Source: Actinomyces ruminicola
GTDB taxonomy: Bacteria; Actinomycetota; Actinomycetes; Actinomycetales; Actinomycetaceae
Direction: 5' to 3'
Assembly (NCBI RefSeq): GCF_900103885.1
Contig: NZ_FNIM01000002.1
Location: 1 to 39,042 of the forward strand
DNA length: 39,042 bases
Both the position numbers and the translations under genes were made by a program. The notes under the pieces were generated by a model. That model searched no databases, was not told the DNA's origin, and saw nothing but the letters and a program-made list of their open reading frames with translations. Shown here piece by piece: positions 1-7,755 of the stretch; positions within the stretch are counted from its first letter, which is position 1; every line of letters starts with the position of its first letter.

Positions 1-288
1 ACCTCCCAGGCCTTCGCCGACCACCTGGCCTCTTATGGGATTCGGCCGTCGGTGGGGCGTACGGGGGTGTGTTGGGACAATGCGTGGGCGGAGTCGTTCA
101 ACGCGACATTGAAGAATGAGCGCGTGTATCGTATGGTCTACCCCACGCGGGATAAGGCGATAAGGGATGTGGCGGCGTGGATTGAATTGACCTATAATCA
201 AAGACGTTTGCACTCGGGGATCGGGTACCGCACACCCAACCAGTTCGAACGCGAACTACAGCAGGCCGCCACCCCGAAAGCAGCCTGA
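1..288 (+). CDS. IS3-family transposase (OrfB), C-terminal part, cut by window edge
   Basis: This is the last 95 codons of a DDE (rve-type) integrase-fold transposase; the reading frame is open from base 1, so the gene starts outside the window. The stretch DNAWAESFNATLKNE corresponds to the conserved IS3 OrfB block around the last catalytic glutamate (DNAxxESF..LKxE), and the tail with YNQRRLHSGIGYRTPNQFE is the usual IS3 ending (YN..R.H..LGY.TP..F). It would catalyse transposition of its own element. The stop at 286-288 is followed by repeats that look like the element's right end. An IS481-type or other rve transposase is less likely, given the E-S-F and LH.GIGY signatures. Whether the complete element is intact cannot be judged from this window. 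Confidence 0.93.
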   Translation, partial: TSQAFADHLASYGIRPSVGRTGVCWDNAWAESFNATLKNERVYRMVYPTRDKAIRDVAAWIELTYNQRRLHSGIGYRTPNQFERELQQAATPKAA

Positions 289-336
289 CAAACACACAAC
301 AACACCGTGTCCAAAAAACACCCAGCATTCCACACA

Positions 337-384
337 TTCGCGCCGATAACCCGGTCTAAAGCACCACGTTCGCGCCGATAACCC
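337..384. repeat. IS right-end repeats (two copies of TTCGCGCCGATAACCC)
   Basis: The 16-mer TTCGCGCCGATAACCC occurs at 337-352 and again at 369-384, just downstream of the transposase stop. The 37-bp block 351-387 recurs with one mismatch and the same orientation at 21114-21150. Repeated subterminal motifs downstream of a transposase are expected of transposase-binding sites at an insertion-sequence end. The exact tip and any target duplication cannot be set without the left end. Confidence 0.7.
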
Positions 385-469
385 ACAAACCGGGTCTCAC
401 CCACGAAGTCGGCTGACGGCGGGAGGCGTTCAGACAGCGGTGCCGCCCCGCAGCCCGGCCCAAAAAGCG

Positions 470-508
470 GTTCGGGTCCGAGCCCCGCTGAGGGGCCCGG
501 ACCCGAAC
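470..508. terminator. Strong inverted repeat downstream of the IS
   Basis: GTTCGGGTCCG (470-480) and CGGACCCGAAC (498-508) form a perfect 11-bp stem; the inner bases GCCCC/GGGGC add a second stem around GCTGA. There is no T run, so it is either a factor-independent terminator of the GC-rich actinobacterial type or a structural repeat. The rest of 288-801 holds no gene I can support: it contains GATCGG-rich palindromes (591-633, 753-766) and presumably the promoter of the following gene. Confidence 0.5.
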
Positions 509-801
509 TAACCAGGGAGGTTCAGGGACTAGTCAGCTCGGCTCTTCCGTGCCGACACCGAATAGTCTGCCAGCGGCGGGCAGGCCCGACATCGGCCGAT
601 CGGAGGTCCGATCCGGCTAGCCGATCGGCCGATACGCGTCCATCAATCGGTCACGGACCGCCCCGTGCCACCGGTCCCCGCACGCCGGTTTCCCGGCCGC
701 CCTTCACCGATCGTTCCGCGGCATCCCAGGGTCCGCCTGGTACGCTCGTTGCGCCCCGATCGGGGCAGTACATATCCGTAGGCAAACAGGTTGACACCGA
801 C

Positions 802-3570
802 ATGACTGATGTCCCGCCCCCGGAGAACCCGGAACGCGCCCCGGCGACGTCACCGGTCGGTATTCCGCGCATCGGCGTCACCCCCATCGTCGACAGGTCG
901 GCGCAAACCACCCGACCCCCCGCCACCGCCGCGGCCCCCCGCTCGACGACCCTGCTGGTGGACGCCCCGGAGCGCCGCCTGCGCCGTGCCGAGGACCTGC
1001 TCGATCTGATCGTGGTCGCCCTCGGCCTGGCCTTCATGATCATCCTGGCGGCCTACGCCCACGCGACCACCACCGGCGTCACCCAGGACGTGCAGAACGC
1101 GCTCGCCGTCGTCCTGCGCCGCATCCTCGTGTTTCCCCTGCAGGCCATCGAGGGCCTGATCACCTTCACCGTCCCGGTGGTCGTGATCATGCACAGCCTG
1201 CTGCGCCGCGCCTGGCGCACCGCAGGCGAGGCGCTGCTGGCTGGGGTCGGTGGCTTCACCCTGGCCTGGCTGAGCCTGCACGCGCTGGACGCATGGGGAC
1301 CGAGCATCCTCGCCTCCGGCCTGACCGTGACCGCCTCCGGCACGGCCCGGATCGGCATCTCCACGGTATTCGCCACGCTGGCGGGCCTGCTCACGGGTGC
1401 CGGCGAGCGCCACTCCTCCGCCGTCATCCGCTACACCTGGACCGCCGTGTGGATCGTGGTGGGCCTGGCGGTTCTGCGCAGCGCCATCACCCTGCCGGGC
1501 GCCGTGATCTCCATCCTGCTGGGACGTCTGCCCGGACTCGCCGTCCGCTACGCCTTCGGCGTCGACGACAACCGCGCCCACGGCATCGCCCTGGTGCGCG
1601 CGCTGCGCCGCGCCGGCATCGACGCCGCCCGCGTGGTGCGCATGGACCGGGCCCCGGATGCCCGCGCCTGGATGGTCGAGACGGAGACACCCCTGGGCTA
1701 CACCGAACGCGTCCGGGAGACCCCGCTGACCACCCCCGCCGCACTCGACGACGCCGATAGCGACACCGCCGCCCCCGTCACCGATGAGGCATCCGCAGCG
1801 CCACCCGTGCCGGAGCCGACCGCTCCCGTGCCCCCGGAGGACACCTCCACCATCACCCCGGCCACCGACGTGGACCTCGGCGCCGTGCTGTCGGAGGCCT
1901 CCTCCGCGGCGCTCACCGAGGGACGGCTGTCCGCCCACCGCCTCTACGCGGTCTGGGACACGGCGGGCGTACGCCGCGACGTCACCGTCCTGGACGCCGA
2001 CCGGCAGGTGGCGGGATTCATTTCCACGCTCTGGGACCGGCTGCGCGTCAAGGGGCTGTCGCCGGAGCGGGACCTGTCGGTGCGCTCCGCGGCCGAGCAC
2101 GCCGCCCTGATGACTCTCGAGGCGGGCCGCGCGGGCGTGCGCACCCCCACGCTGGTCGGCATGGCCGAGGCCGACGAGTCCATGCTGCTGGTGACCGACC
2201 ACGTCAGTGGCGCCCGGGCCCTGGCCGACCTGGACGAGGTCGGCGACGAGGTGCTAGCCGACCTGTGGGACCAGGTCAGCCGCGCGCACAGGGCCGGCCT
2301 GGCCCACCGGGAACTCGACTCGGCCACCGTCGTCGTCGACGACGACGGCGACGTCTGGCTGCTCGGGTGGGACTCTGGGGAGACCATCTCCTCCGAGCTC
2401 TCCCGCCGCGTAGACCTCGCCCAGGTGCTGGCCCTGACCGCCTCGCTGACCGACGTCGAGCGCGCCATCGCCGCCGCCTCCCGCTCGCTGAGCACCCAGC
2501 AGCTGGCGTCGATCGCCCCCATGCTGCAGCGGGTCGTGCTGCCGGCCGCAACCCGCGAGGCCATGGGCCGGCGCGGCAAGGTGCTGCAGGAGCTGCGCGA
2601 CGCCCTGGTGGACCTGACGCCCACCGCACACGCGGAGCCGGCCAAGCTGACCCGCTTCTCCCCGCGCACCGTGATCATGGCGATCGTCGGGCTGGTGGCC
2701 CTGTGGACGCTGCTGGCCCGCATGAACATCGAGCAGATCACCGACGCCGTGGCCGGGGCGAACATCTGGTGGATCCTCGGGGCCCTCGTCTTCTCCCTGG
2801 CCACCTACCTCGGCGCAGGGCTGGCCCTGGTGGCCTTCAGCCCGGTCAAGCTCCCGGTGTGGAAGTCAACCGAGGTGCACCTGGCCTCCTCCGTGGTCTC
2901 CCTGGTCGCGCCTGCCGGCGTCGGCGGCGCCGCCATCAACCTGCGCTTCCTGTCCCGCAAGGGGGTGCCGACGGCGATCGGCGTGGCCACCGTGGCCCTG
3001 GTGCAGGTGGTCCAGTTCGTCGTCACCATTGTGCTGCTCATTGTCGTTGCCGCTACCACCGGCCAGTCCACCAGCCTGACCCTGCCCAGCGGCTGGGTGG
3101 TGCTGATAGCCGTCGTCCTGGTCGCCATCGTCGCCACCACCCTGTTCATTCCCCGGGTGCGCAGCTGGGTGTGGGAGAAGATCGCACCCACCTACCGGCA
3201 GGTGTGGCCGCGACTGGTGTGGGTCGTCTCCAACCCGGGGCGGCTGGCGCTGGGCGTGGGGGGCACGCTGCTGCTGAGCCTGAGCTACATCCTGTCCTTC
3301 GGGGCGAGCCTGTGGGCCTTCGGGCACACCCTGTCGTTCTCGGTCCTGGCCATCACCTACCTGGCGGCCAACACGGTCGGCTCCGTGGTTCCCTCCCCCG
3401 GCGGCATCGGCCCGGTGGAGGTGGCGCTGACCGCTGGCCTGGTCACCGCGGGGGTGCCCAGCGGGGTGGCCCTGTCGACGGCGATCGTGTACCGCCTGGT
3501 CACCTTCTGGATTCCCATCCCCGTGGGCTGGCTGAGCCTGCAGCGCCTGCAGCGGCGCGGCGACCTGTGA
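802..3570 (+). CDS. Membrane protein with degenerate kinase-like domain and LPG-synthase-type (UPF0104) transmembrane domain
   Basis: 922 residues. After a polar N-terminus (1-60) come several hydrophobic segments (about 65-255). An acidic Ala/Pro/Thr linker follows (about 300-345), then a soluble region resembling a protein or aminoglycoside kinase fold (about 350-610), then an eight-or-so-segment C-terminal half (about 620-915) matching the lysylphosphatidylglycerol synthase/flippase-like membrane family (PF03706; motifs such as SLVAPAGVGGAAIN and SVVPSPGGIGPVE). The kinase-like part appears inactive: the HRD loop reads HRELDSAT (H502) and the DFG position reads GWDSG. No aminoacyltransferase (DUF2156) domain is attached, so lipid lysinylation is not supported; lipid or glycan translocation is a guess. 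ATG at 802 is chosen because the protein reads sensibly from there, though no strong ribosome-binding site is visible. It stands alone between non-coding stretches. Confidence 0.85.
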   Translation: MTDVPPPENPERAPATSPVGIPRIGVTPIVDRSAQTTRPPATAAAPRSTTLLVDAPERRLRRAEDLLDLIVVALGLAFMIILAAYAHATTTGVTQDVQNALAVVLRRILVFPLQAIEGLITFTVPVVVIMHSLLRRAWRTAGEALLAGVGGFTLAWLSLHALDAWGPSILASGLTVTASGTARIGISTVFATLAGLLTGAGERHSSAVIRYTWTAVWIVVGLAVLRSAITLPGAVISILLGRLPGLAVRYAFGVDDNRAHGIALVRALRRAGIDAARVVRMDRAPDARAWMVETETPLGYTERVRETPLTTPAALDDADSDTAAPVTDEASAAPPVPEPTAPVPPEDTSTITPATDVDLGAVLSEASSAALTEGRLSAHRLYAVWDTAGVRRDVTVLDADRQVAGFISTLWDRLRVKGLSPERDLSVRSAAEHAALMTLEAGRAGVRTPTLVGMAEADESMLLVTDHVSGARALADLDEVGDEVLADLWDQVSRAHRAGLAHRELDSATVVVDDDGDVWLLGWDSGETISSELSRRVDLAQVLALTASLTDVERAIAAASRSLSTQQLASIAPMLQRVVLPAATREAMGRRGKVLQELRDALVDLTPTAHAEPAKLTRFSPRTVIMAIVGLVALWTLLARMNIEQITDAVAGANIWWILGALVFSLATYLGAGLALVAFSPVKLPVWKSTEVHLASSVVSLVAPAGVGGAAINLRFLSRKGVPTAIGVATVALVQVVQFVVTIVLLIVVAATTGQSTSLTLPSGWVVLIAVVLVAIVATTLFIPRVRSWVWEKIAPTYRQVWPRLVWVVSNPGRLALGVGGTLLLSLSYILSFGASLWAFGHTLSFSVLAITYLAANTVGSVVPSPGGIGPVEVALTAGLVTAGVPSGVALSTAIVYRLVTFWIPIPVGWLSLQRLQRRGDL

Positions 3571-3765
3571 CCGGGGTTGGGGGCAGTCGCGAACCGCACC
3601 CGTATAGATCACTGGCTCAGTTATCGAGGGGCAGACCGCCACCGGGGCCCTCCGCATCATCGACGCCGCATCGCCCGTATCCCCAGGTGCAACCAGGGTC
3701 AGGCCACGTCAGCGCCTACGGTTGCCGCCCAGCAGGCGCTTGCCGCCGCTCGACAGACCAGGTTG

Positions 3766-3794
3766 TCCCCCGATCGGATAAGCCGATCGGGGGA
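3766..3794. terminator. Perfect 12-bp hairpin TCCCCCGATCGG / CCGATCGGGGGA
   Basis: Stem 3766-3777 with 3783-3794 and loop ATAAG. It lies about 200 bases after the preceding gene and 59 bases before the next start. It may terminate the upstream transcript or be a regulatory palindrome, since the core CCGATCGG recurs in other intergenic stretches of this window. Confidence 0.5.
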
Positions 3795-3852
3795 TGCGCG
3801 CGGGTGATATTGCGACAAGGATTGCGACGACGCCATCCTGAAGGAGTCCCTG

Positions 3853-4251
3853 ATGACCACCGAGATCCTCGCCGCCATTGTCGGCAGCATCGTCACCGGA
3901 GTCATCACCTATTTCGTGTCCCGCCGCCGCTACCGGAGTTTTCTGATGGCCATGGCGGCCGTGGGCGGCACCATCACCGATGCCGGACTGCTCAACACCC
4001 TCAAGGCGATCATCCAGACCCTCACCACCGCCGGAGTTTGCGCGACCGGAGGGGCTGTGCTGCTGGTGGTGGAGGGGAGCCTCCTCAACCCCCTGCAAGT
4101 GGCCATCACCTGTGTCGTCATCCTGCTGCTGGCCACCGTGCTCGCCTGGGTTTATGGCAGGTATGCGGTGCTCGCCGAGCTGGCCCGCATCCGCAATCTG
4201 GAGATTCCCTACGGTCCCTGGGGACTGCTCCTGGCCGACGGCCACCTCTGA
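3853..4251 (+). CDS. Small integral membrane protein, unknown function
   Basis: 132 residues; I do not recognise a named family. The sequence has a hydrophobic N-terminal segment (residues 4-23) followed by the basic stop-transfer SRRRYR, a second hydrophobic stretch (about 55-75) and a third (about 82-105), then a short tail ending in PYGPWGLLLADGHL. A good ribosome-binding site (AAGGAG, 3840-3845) lies 7 bases before the ATG. It precedes the two-component pair by about 210 bases on the same strand, so a link to that system is possible but not shown. No catalytic motif or cysteine cluster is visible. Confidence 0.75.
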   Translation: MTTEILAAIVGSIVTGVITYFVSRRRYRSFLMAMAAVGGTITDAGLLNTLKAIIQTLTTAGVCATGGAVLLVVEGSLLNPLQVAITCVVILLLATVLAWVYGRYAVLAELARIRNLEIPYGPWGLLLADGHL

Positions 4252-4461
4252 CCCGTAGCCGGCCGGACCGGTAGGCCACCCCCAATACTCGATGCACGCC
4301 TCGCTTCCGCGGACACGATTCGCGCTTAGAACTCGCTTGAGAGCGTCGGCAGTACGCCTTCTCCCCGTGTGGCTCCCCTCAATCGCAACCGGGGTGCGGG
4401 CCGCGGTCTCAGGCACACTTGTTAAGGTGATGTGATCACTGGCGACGACGGGAGAGGAGTC

Positions 4462-5700
4462 ATGGCCGAACTGAGCGATGCCCTAGCCTCCCTGACGGCA
4501 CGCGCACGCAAGACACTGCTGCGGCCGCCCGAGCCCCTGTCCCGTCGCCGCGTCTACGTGATCATCGGGGCGATAGTCGGGCTCGGAAACCTGGTCGGCA
4601 ACGTGGTGGTCAATCGGGAGGCACTGAAGCCCATCGATCTCGCCTTCATGGTGGCCACGTTGGTGCTCGTGACCCTCATACCACTACGCCCAGTCCCAAG
4701 CGTCATGGCATACCTGGCGTGCTGGGTCCTCCTGCTGTTGATACCCTCTGCGGACTTCGCAGACATGACCATCACCAATCTGGCCTTCCTGTTCTTCCTC
4801 GGGCGCTTCTTCCCGCCATGGCCGGCCTTCTCGATGTTGCTCACAACACTTCTCATCGAGGCTGTGCTACTAATGTCTCTGAGCTCGCCAGGCAACGAAA
4901 TCGCCAATAGCCTCGGCACGCTGTGGTACATGGCGCTGATGGGCGCCCTCCTGGTTCCGCTCGGCGCCCTGGTGCGCTTCATCGAGGCCTCGCGCCTGGC
5001 CGACGCCGAGCAGGCGGATGCTCAGTTGGAGGAGATGCGCCTGGAGATCGCCCGGGAGATGCACGACCTCGTGGCCTACTCCATGTCACAGACCGCCCTG
5101 CGCGCACAACGGGCCGCTGCCGACACCTCCTACCCGGACCGTGCCCGAGATGAGTTCACCGCCCTCGAGGCGACCGCCTCGGACGCGCTTCACGAGCTGC
5201 GCCTGCTGCTGCGCACCCTGCGCCGTCCCTCCTCCGAGCAGGAACAATCAGTTTCTACTACCACCGGCCTGGGGAACGCGGTCACCGATTTGACGATCGC
5301 CGTCGGCGCCGTCAGCGCAGACGTCTCCTCCGCCGGCTTCGACATCACCTACCGCCACCTGGGCGAGGTCGTCCCCACCCGCATCCAGGCCAGCACCCTG
5401 TCCCGGGTGGCTCGAGAGATGGGAGCCAATATCATCCGCCACGGCGACCCCCATGCCTCCGTCACCATGACGCTGTCCCTGGGTCCGGAGGTGATACGCC
5501 TCGTATCCACCAACCGCGTCCGCGACACCAGTGCACATCTGCCCCGCTCGGGCACCGGCATCCTGGGCATGCGGGAGCGCCTGGCCGCCATCGGCGGCAC
5601 CCTGACCACCCTGTCCGACAACGGTTCCTGGATGGTCACCGCAACCGTCCCCGTAGCCGAATCCCGCCCCATCCTCCTGACCACGGAGAAAAACTCATGA
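4462..5700 (+). CDS. Sensor histidine kinase, DesK/NarL (HisKA_3) type
   Basis: 412 residues from the ATG at 4462, which has GGGAGAGGAG just upstream; an in-frame GTG 30 bases earlier lacks such a site. The N-terminal sensor is about five hydrophobic segments (residues 31-175) with hardly any extracytoplasmic sequence, as in kinases that sense the membrane or small amphipathic molecules. The dimerisation helix carries the phospho-acceptor in REMHDLVAYSMSQ (H201), followed by a HATPase_c domain with an N-box-like REMGANIIRHG and the GTGILGMRERLAAIGG block. The D-x-G box is degenerate (STNRVRD), a variation I believe also occurs in actinobacterial kinases of this class. Its stop overlaps the regulator start (ATGA, 5697-5700), so the two are translationally coupled. 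The signal is unknown. Confidence 0.92.
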   Translation: MAELSDALASLTARARKTLLRPPEPLSRRRVYVIIGAIVGLGNLVGNVVVNREALKPIDLAFMVATLVLVTLIPLRPVPSVMAYLACWVLLLLIPSADFADMTITNLAFLFFLGRFFPPWPAFSMLLTTLLIEAVLLMSLSSPGNEIANSLGTLWYMALMGALLVPLGALVRFIEASRLADAEQADAQLEEMRLEIAREMHDLVAYSMSQTALRAQRAAADTSYPDRARDEFTALEATASDALHELRLLLRTLRRPSSEQEQSVSTTTGLGNAVTDLTIAVGAVSADVSSAGFDITYRHLGEVVPTRIQASTLSRVAREMGANIIRHGDPHASVTMTLSLGPEVIRLVSTNRVRDTSAHLPRSGTGILGMRERLAAIGGTLTTLSDNGSWMVTATVPVAESRPILLTTEKNS

Positions 5701-6392
5701 TTCACGTCGGCATCGTCGACGACGACGCGCTCGTGCGCCGCACGCTCACCGATCTACTCACCACCGAGGCCATAGGCGACATCCAAGTCGACTGGGCAGC
5801 CCGAGACGGCCAGGAGGCACTCGACATCCTGCGCTCGCAAACGCCCGAGGCGCAGGTGCAGGTGCTGCTGCTGGACGTGCAGATGCCGCGCTTGGACGGC
5901 ATCGCCCTGGCCAAGATCCTGCAACGCGAGCGCCCGGAGATCGCCATGCTCGTGCTGACCACCTTCGTGGCCGACTCGGTAGTCGACCGCGCCCTGGCCG
6001 CCGGCGTGCGCGGATTCATCGCCAAGGAGGACCCGGTGGAAACGCTGGCCGCCACCATCCGGCACGTCGCCGCCGGCAACATGGTGCTCTCGCCGAGCTC
6101 CTCCGCCATTATCGCCGGCCGGCCGGGCCGAAGCACCCCCACCACCTCCGCACCCCCTGCCACCGCTCCTCATAACACCGCCGACGCCCTGCCCCCGGGA
6201 GTCACGCTCTCCCCCCGGGAGATAGAGGTGCTGGCCCTCATGGCCGAGGCCAAGACCAACAAGCAGATCGCTCACACCCTGGGGGTGAGCGACGCCACCG
6301 TCAAGACACACGTCTCCGCCCTCATCGCCAAGCTGGGCGTGCAGGACCGCGTGGGCGCGGTCGTCTACGCCCTGCGCGCCGGCCTGGTCTGA
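5697..6392 (+). CDS. Response regulator, NarL/LuxR type
   Basis: 231 residues. The receiver domain (1-120) has the acidic pair DDD at 8-10 and the phospho-acceptor in LLLDVQMPRLDG (D60), followed by the conserved T/A and K region (LVLTTF, FIAKEDP). An Ala/Pro/Thr-rich linker leads to a C-terminal LuxR-type helix-turn-helix (about 165-230) with LSPREIEVLALMAEAKTNKQIA and VKTHVSALIAKLG. It is the cognate partner of the upstream kinase by ATGA overlap. It should bind DNA as a phosphorylated dimer; plausible targets are its own neighbourhood, including the short ORF 112 bases downstream, but no site can be assigned. Confidence 0.95.
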   Translation: MIHVGIVDDDALVRRTLTDLLTTEAIGDIQVDWAARDGQEALDILRSQTPEAQVQVLLLDVQMPRLDGIALAKILQRERPEIAMLVLTTFVADSVVDRALAAGVRGFIAKEDPVETLAATIRHVAAGNMVLSPSSSAIIAGRPGRSTPTTSAPPATAPHNTADALPPGVTLSPREIEVLALMAEAKTNKQIAHTLGVSDATVKTHVSALIAKLGVQDRVGAVVYALRAGLV

Positions 6393-6504
6393 CCACGTAT
6401 CCGCCGATCGGCCTAGCCACTTGGGCGATACCGTCCTTCACGAAACGCGTAAGCATATAGCCGTCCGTTGCAAGACCCGCAACACCTCATCTAGCAGAAA
6501 GATA

Positions 6505-6591
6505 ATGACTGTGAACCTCATCGACACCGCCGGCATTTACGCCTCGTACAACCCCTGGGTCCTGTTCCTCGGCTACAAGTGGCGTTGGTAA
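6505..6591 (+). CDS. Putative 28-codon peptide gene with aromatic, basic C-terminus
   Basis: ATG-TAA frame encoding 28 residues, beginning MTVNLIDTAGIYA and ending NPWVLFLGYKWRW. It has one lysine and one arginine, three tryptophans, three tyrosines and no cysteine. A purine stretch AGAAAG (6495-6500) sits only 4 bases before the ATG, or 10 bases before an alternative in-frame GTG at 6511. A perfect terminator-like hairpin starts 20 bases after the stop. The gene sits directly after a two-component system. No family is recognised. Candidates are a secreted or signalling peptide, an antimicrobial peptide, a leader peptide of an attenuator acting on downstream genes, or chance. No maturation or export gene is adjacent. 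Confidence 0.4.
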   Translation: MTVNLIDTAGIYASYNPWVLFLGYKWRW

Positions 6592-6611
6592 TCCTTGCAG
6601 CTGCCCAAGGC

Positions 6612-6640
6612 GGCGCGGCCCGGACCCACCGGGCCGCGCC
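6612..6640 (+). terminator. Intrinsic-type hairpin after the 28-codon ORF
   Basis: GGCGCGGCCCGG (6612-6623) pairs perfectly with CCGGGCCGCGCC (6629-6640) around loop ACCCA. It is followed by a pyrimidine-rich GTCGTCGTCTTCC rather than a pure T run, as is common in high-GC genomes. It closes a transcript that would contain the short ORF and perhaps the two-component genes. The remainder of 6641-6834 holds a 12-bp palindrome AATCGGCCGATT (6693-6704) and no gene I can support. Confidence 0.7.
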
Positions 6641-6834
6641 GTCGTCGTCTTCCGGCCCGCCCTGCCCCCCGAGTCCCCCGATCGAACCCCCCAATCGGCC
6701 GATTTGTCCGCCGCCTCGACGGGAGTGGAATACATAACGCTGTAGCAAGCATCAGATACGGGTCCACCCGGGTCCGACTCTCGATGCAACCACGTATCGG
6801 CCCCGGCGTCGACTCCCCTTAGAAGAGCAAGCAA

Positions 6835-6942
6835 ATGAACCACACCACTCAGCGGCCCCCGCACCGTCGGCCGGAACCGTGCGACGCGCCCGCAGGAGCC
6901 CGAAACACCGTCTCCTCCCAGCGGCTCGGTGAGGCGCGATGA
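6835..6942 (+). CDS. Possible 35-codon leader ORF coupled to the methyltransferase
   Basis: ATG at 6835 with AGAAGAG 7 bases upstream; the frame runs 35 codons and its TGA (6940-6942) overlaps the ATG of the methyltransferase (6939-6941) in the ATGA arrangement. The product is hydrophilic and basic, starting MNHTTQRPPHRRPEP and ending SSQRLGEAR. Composition gives no hint of a folded protein. The methyltransferase itself lacks a well-spaced ribosome-binding site, which favours re-initiation from this ORF. It could also be chance in GC-rich DNA. Confidence 0.35.
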   Translation: MNHTTQRPPHRRPEPCDAPAGARNTVSSQRLGEAR

Positions 6943-7682
6943 CCCGAATGACCCTCCCCCTCAGCCCGATCCGCCGCACGGACGCCCGCCCGCCGCTGCT
7001 GTCCCTGTGCGACGAGACCGAGATCCAGTCAGTGCTGGACCTGCTCTCCTTCATCGAGGAGCCGGAACTGGCCGGGCTACGCGTGCTGGAACTGGCCTGC
7101 GGCGCCGGTACCGTCACCCTGCCCATGGCCGCCGCGGGCCACCGGGTGCTCGCCACGGACTCCCGTGCCGAGGTGCTCGACCTGCTCACCACCCGCATCG
7201 ACGACCTGCGGCCCACCCGCCCGGACGTCGCCTCCCGCGTTGAGACGTGCCGGGCAGACATGACGGATTTCCTCTTCGAGGAGCGCTTCAAGGCCGTGTG
7301 CATCCCCGCCGGCGCCATCACCGCCCTCGACCCCGAACGGCGCCGCGAGACCATTCGCCTGGCCACCGCGCACCTGGCCCCCGGCGGCAGGCTGATCCTG
7401 TCCGCCGAGCACGTGCGCCCCGAGGCGCCCGCCAGCGCCACCTTCACCGCCCGCCCCGGTATCACCCTGACCGAGCGGATCGACCATGCGCGCCGTCGTC
7501 GTCGGGTCACGCTTGCCCGGGGCCAGGAGACGCGCACCTCAGACCTGTTCCTGGTCACGCCTCACGACCTCCTGCACGACTTCAAGGACGCGGGCGTCAC
7601 GGTCGACTACCGGCACTTCATCCCAGACGCCCGGCGTCCCCACCACACCAACATCGTCTTCGGGACCGTGAAACTGCGCTGA
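6939..7682 (+). CDS. Class I SAM-dependent methyltransferase
   Basis: 247 residues. Motif I is VLELACGAGTVTLPMAAAGH (about 47-66), followed by an acidic residue ending strand 2 (LATDSRAE) and an acidic ADMTDF block. The post-I strand ends in VCIPAGAITALD, then comes LAPGGRLILSAEHV typical of the Rossmann-fold methyltransferases. The C-terminal quarter has an arginine-rich patch (IDHARRRRRVTLARG) and ends HTNIVFGTVKLR. The substrate is not predictable from sequence. An in-frame ATG at 6948 is an alternative start. It is probably in a transcript with the 35-codon ORF, and is separated from the two-component locus by the hairpin at 6612-6640. No rRNA-methylase (Erm) signature is seen. Confidence 0.88.
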   Translation: MTRMTLPLSPIRRTDARPPLLSLCDETEIQSVLDLLSFIEEPELAGLRVLELACGAGTVTLPMAAAGHRVLATDSRAEVLDLLTTRIDDLRPTRPDVASRVETCRADMTDFLFEERFKAVCIPAGAITALDPERRRETIRLATAHLAPGGRLILSAEHVRPEAPASATFTARPGITLTERIDHARRRRRVTLARGQETRTSDLFLVTPHDLLHDFKDAGVTVDYRHFIPDARRPHHTNIVFGTVKLR

Positions 7683-7742
7683 GCAGCCCGACCAGGATCG
7701 GCCCGGCCACGCATTGCCGTCCATCCGGCCGCCGAGCCTCGG

Positions 7743-7748
7743 TAGGCT
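7743..7748 (+). promoter_or_regulatory. Likely leaderless -10 box (TAGGCT)
   Basis: TAGGCT lies 7 bases before the ATG at 7756, the spacing expected if transcription starts at the start codon. The same arrangement occurs before luxS and the MTA/SAH nucleosidase gene in this window. Confidence 0.45.
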
Positions 7749-7755
7749 CACATCG

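Noticed and set aside
6505..7682. A complete RiPP cluster made of the 28-codon peptide and the methyltransferase
   Set aside because: No protease, leader-recognition protein, radical-SAM, decarboxylase or export gene is nearby, and a terminator-like hairpin separates the two. Only the weaker peptide hypothesis is kept.
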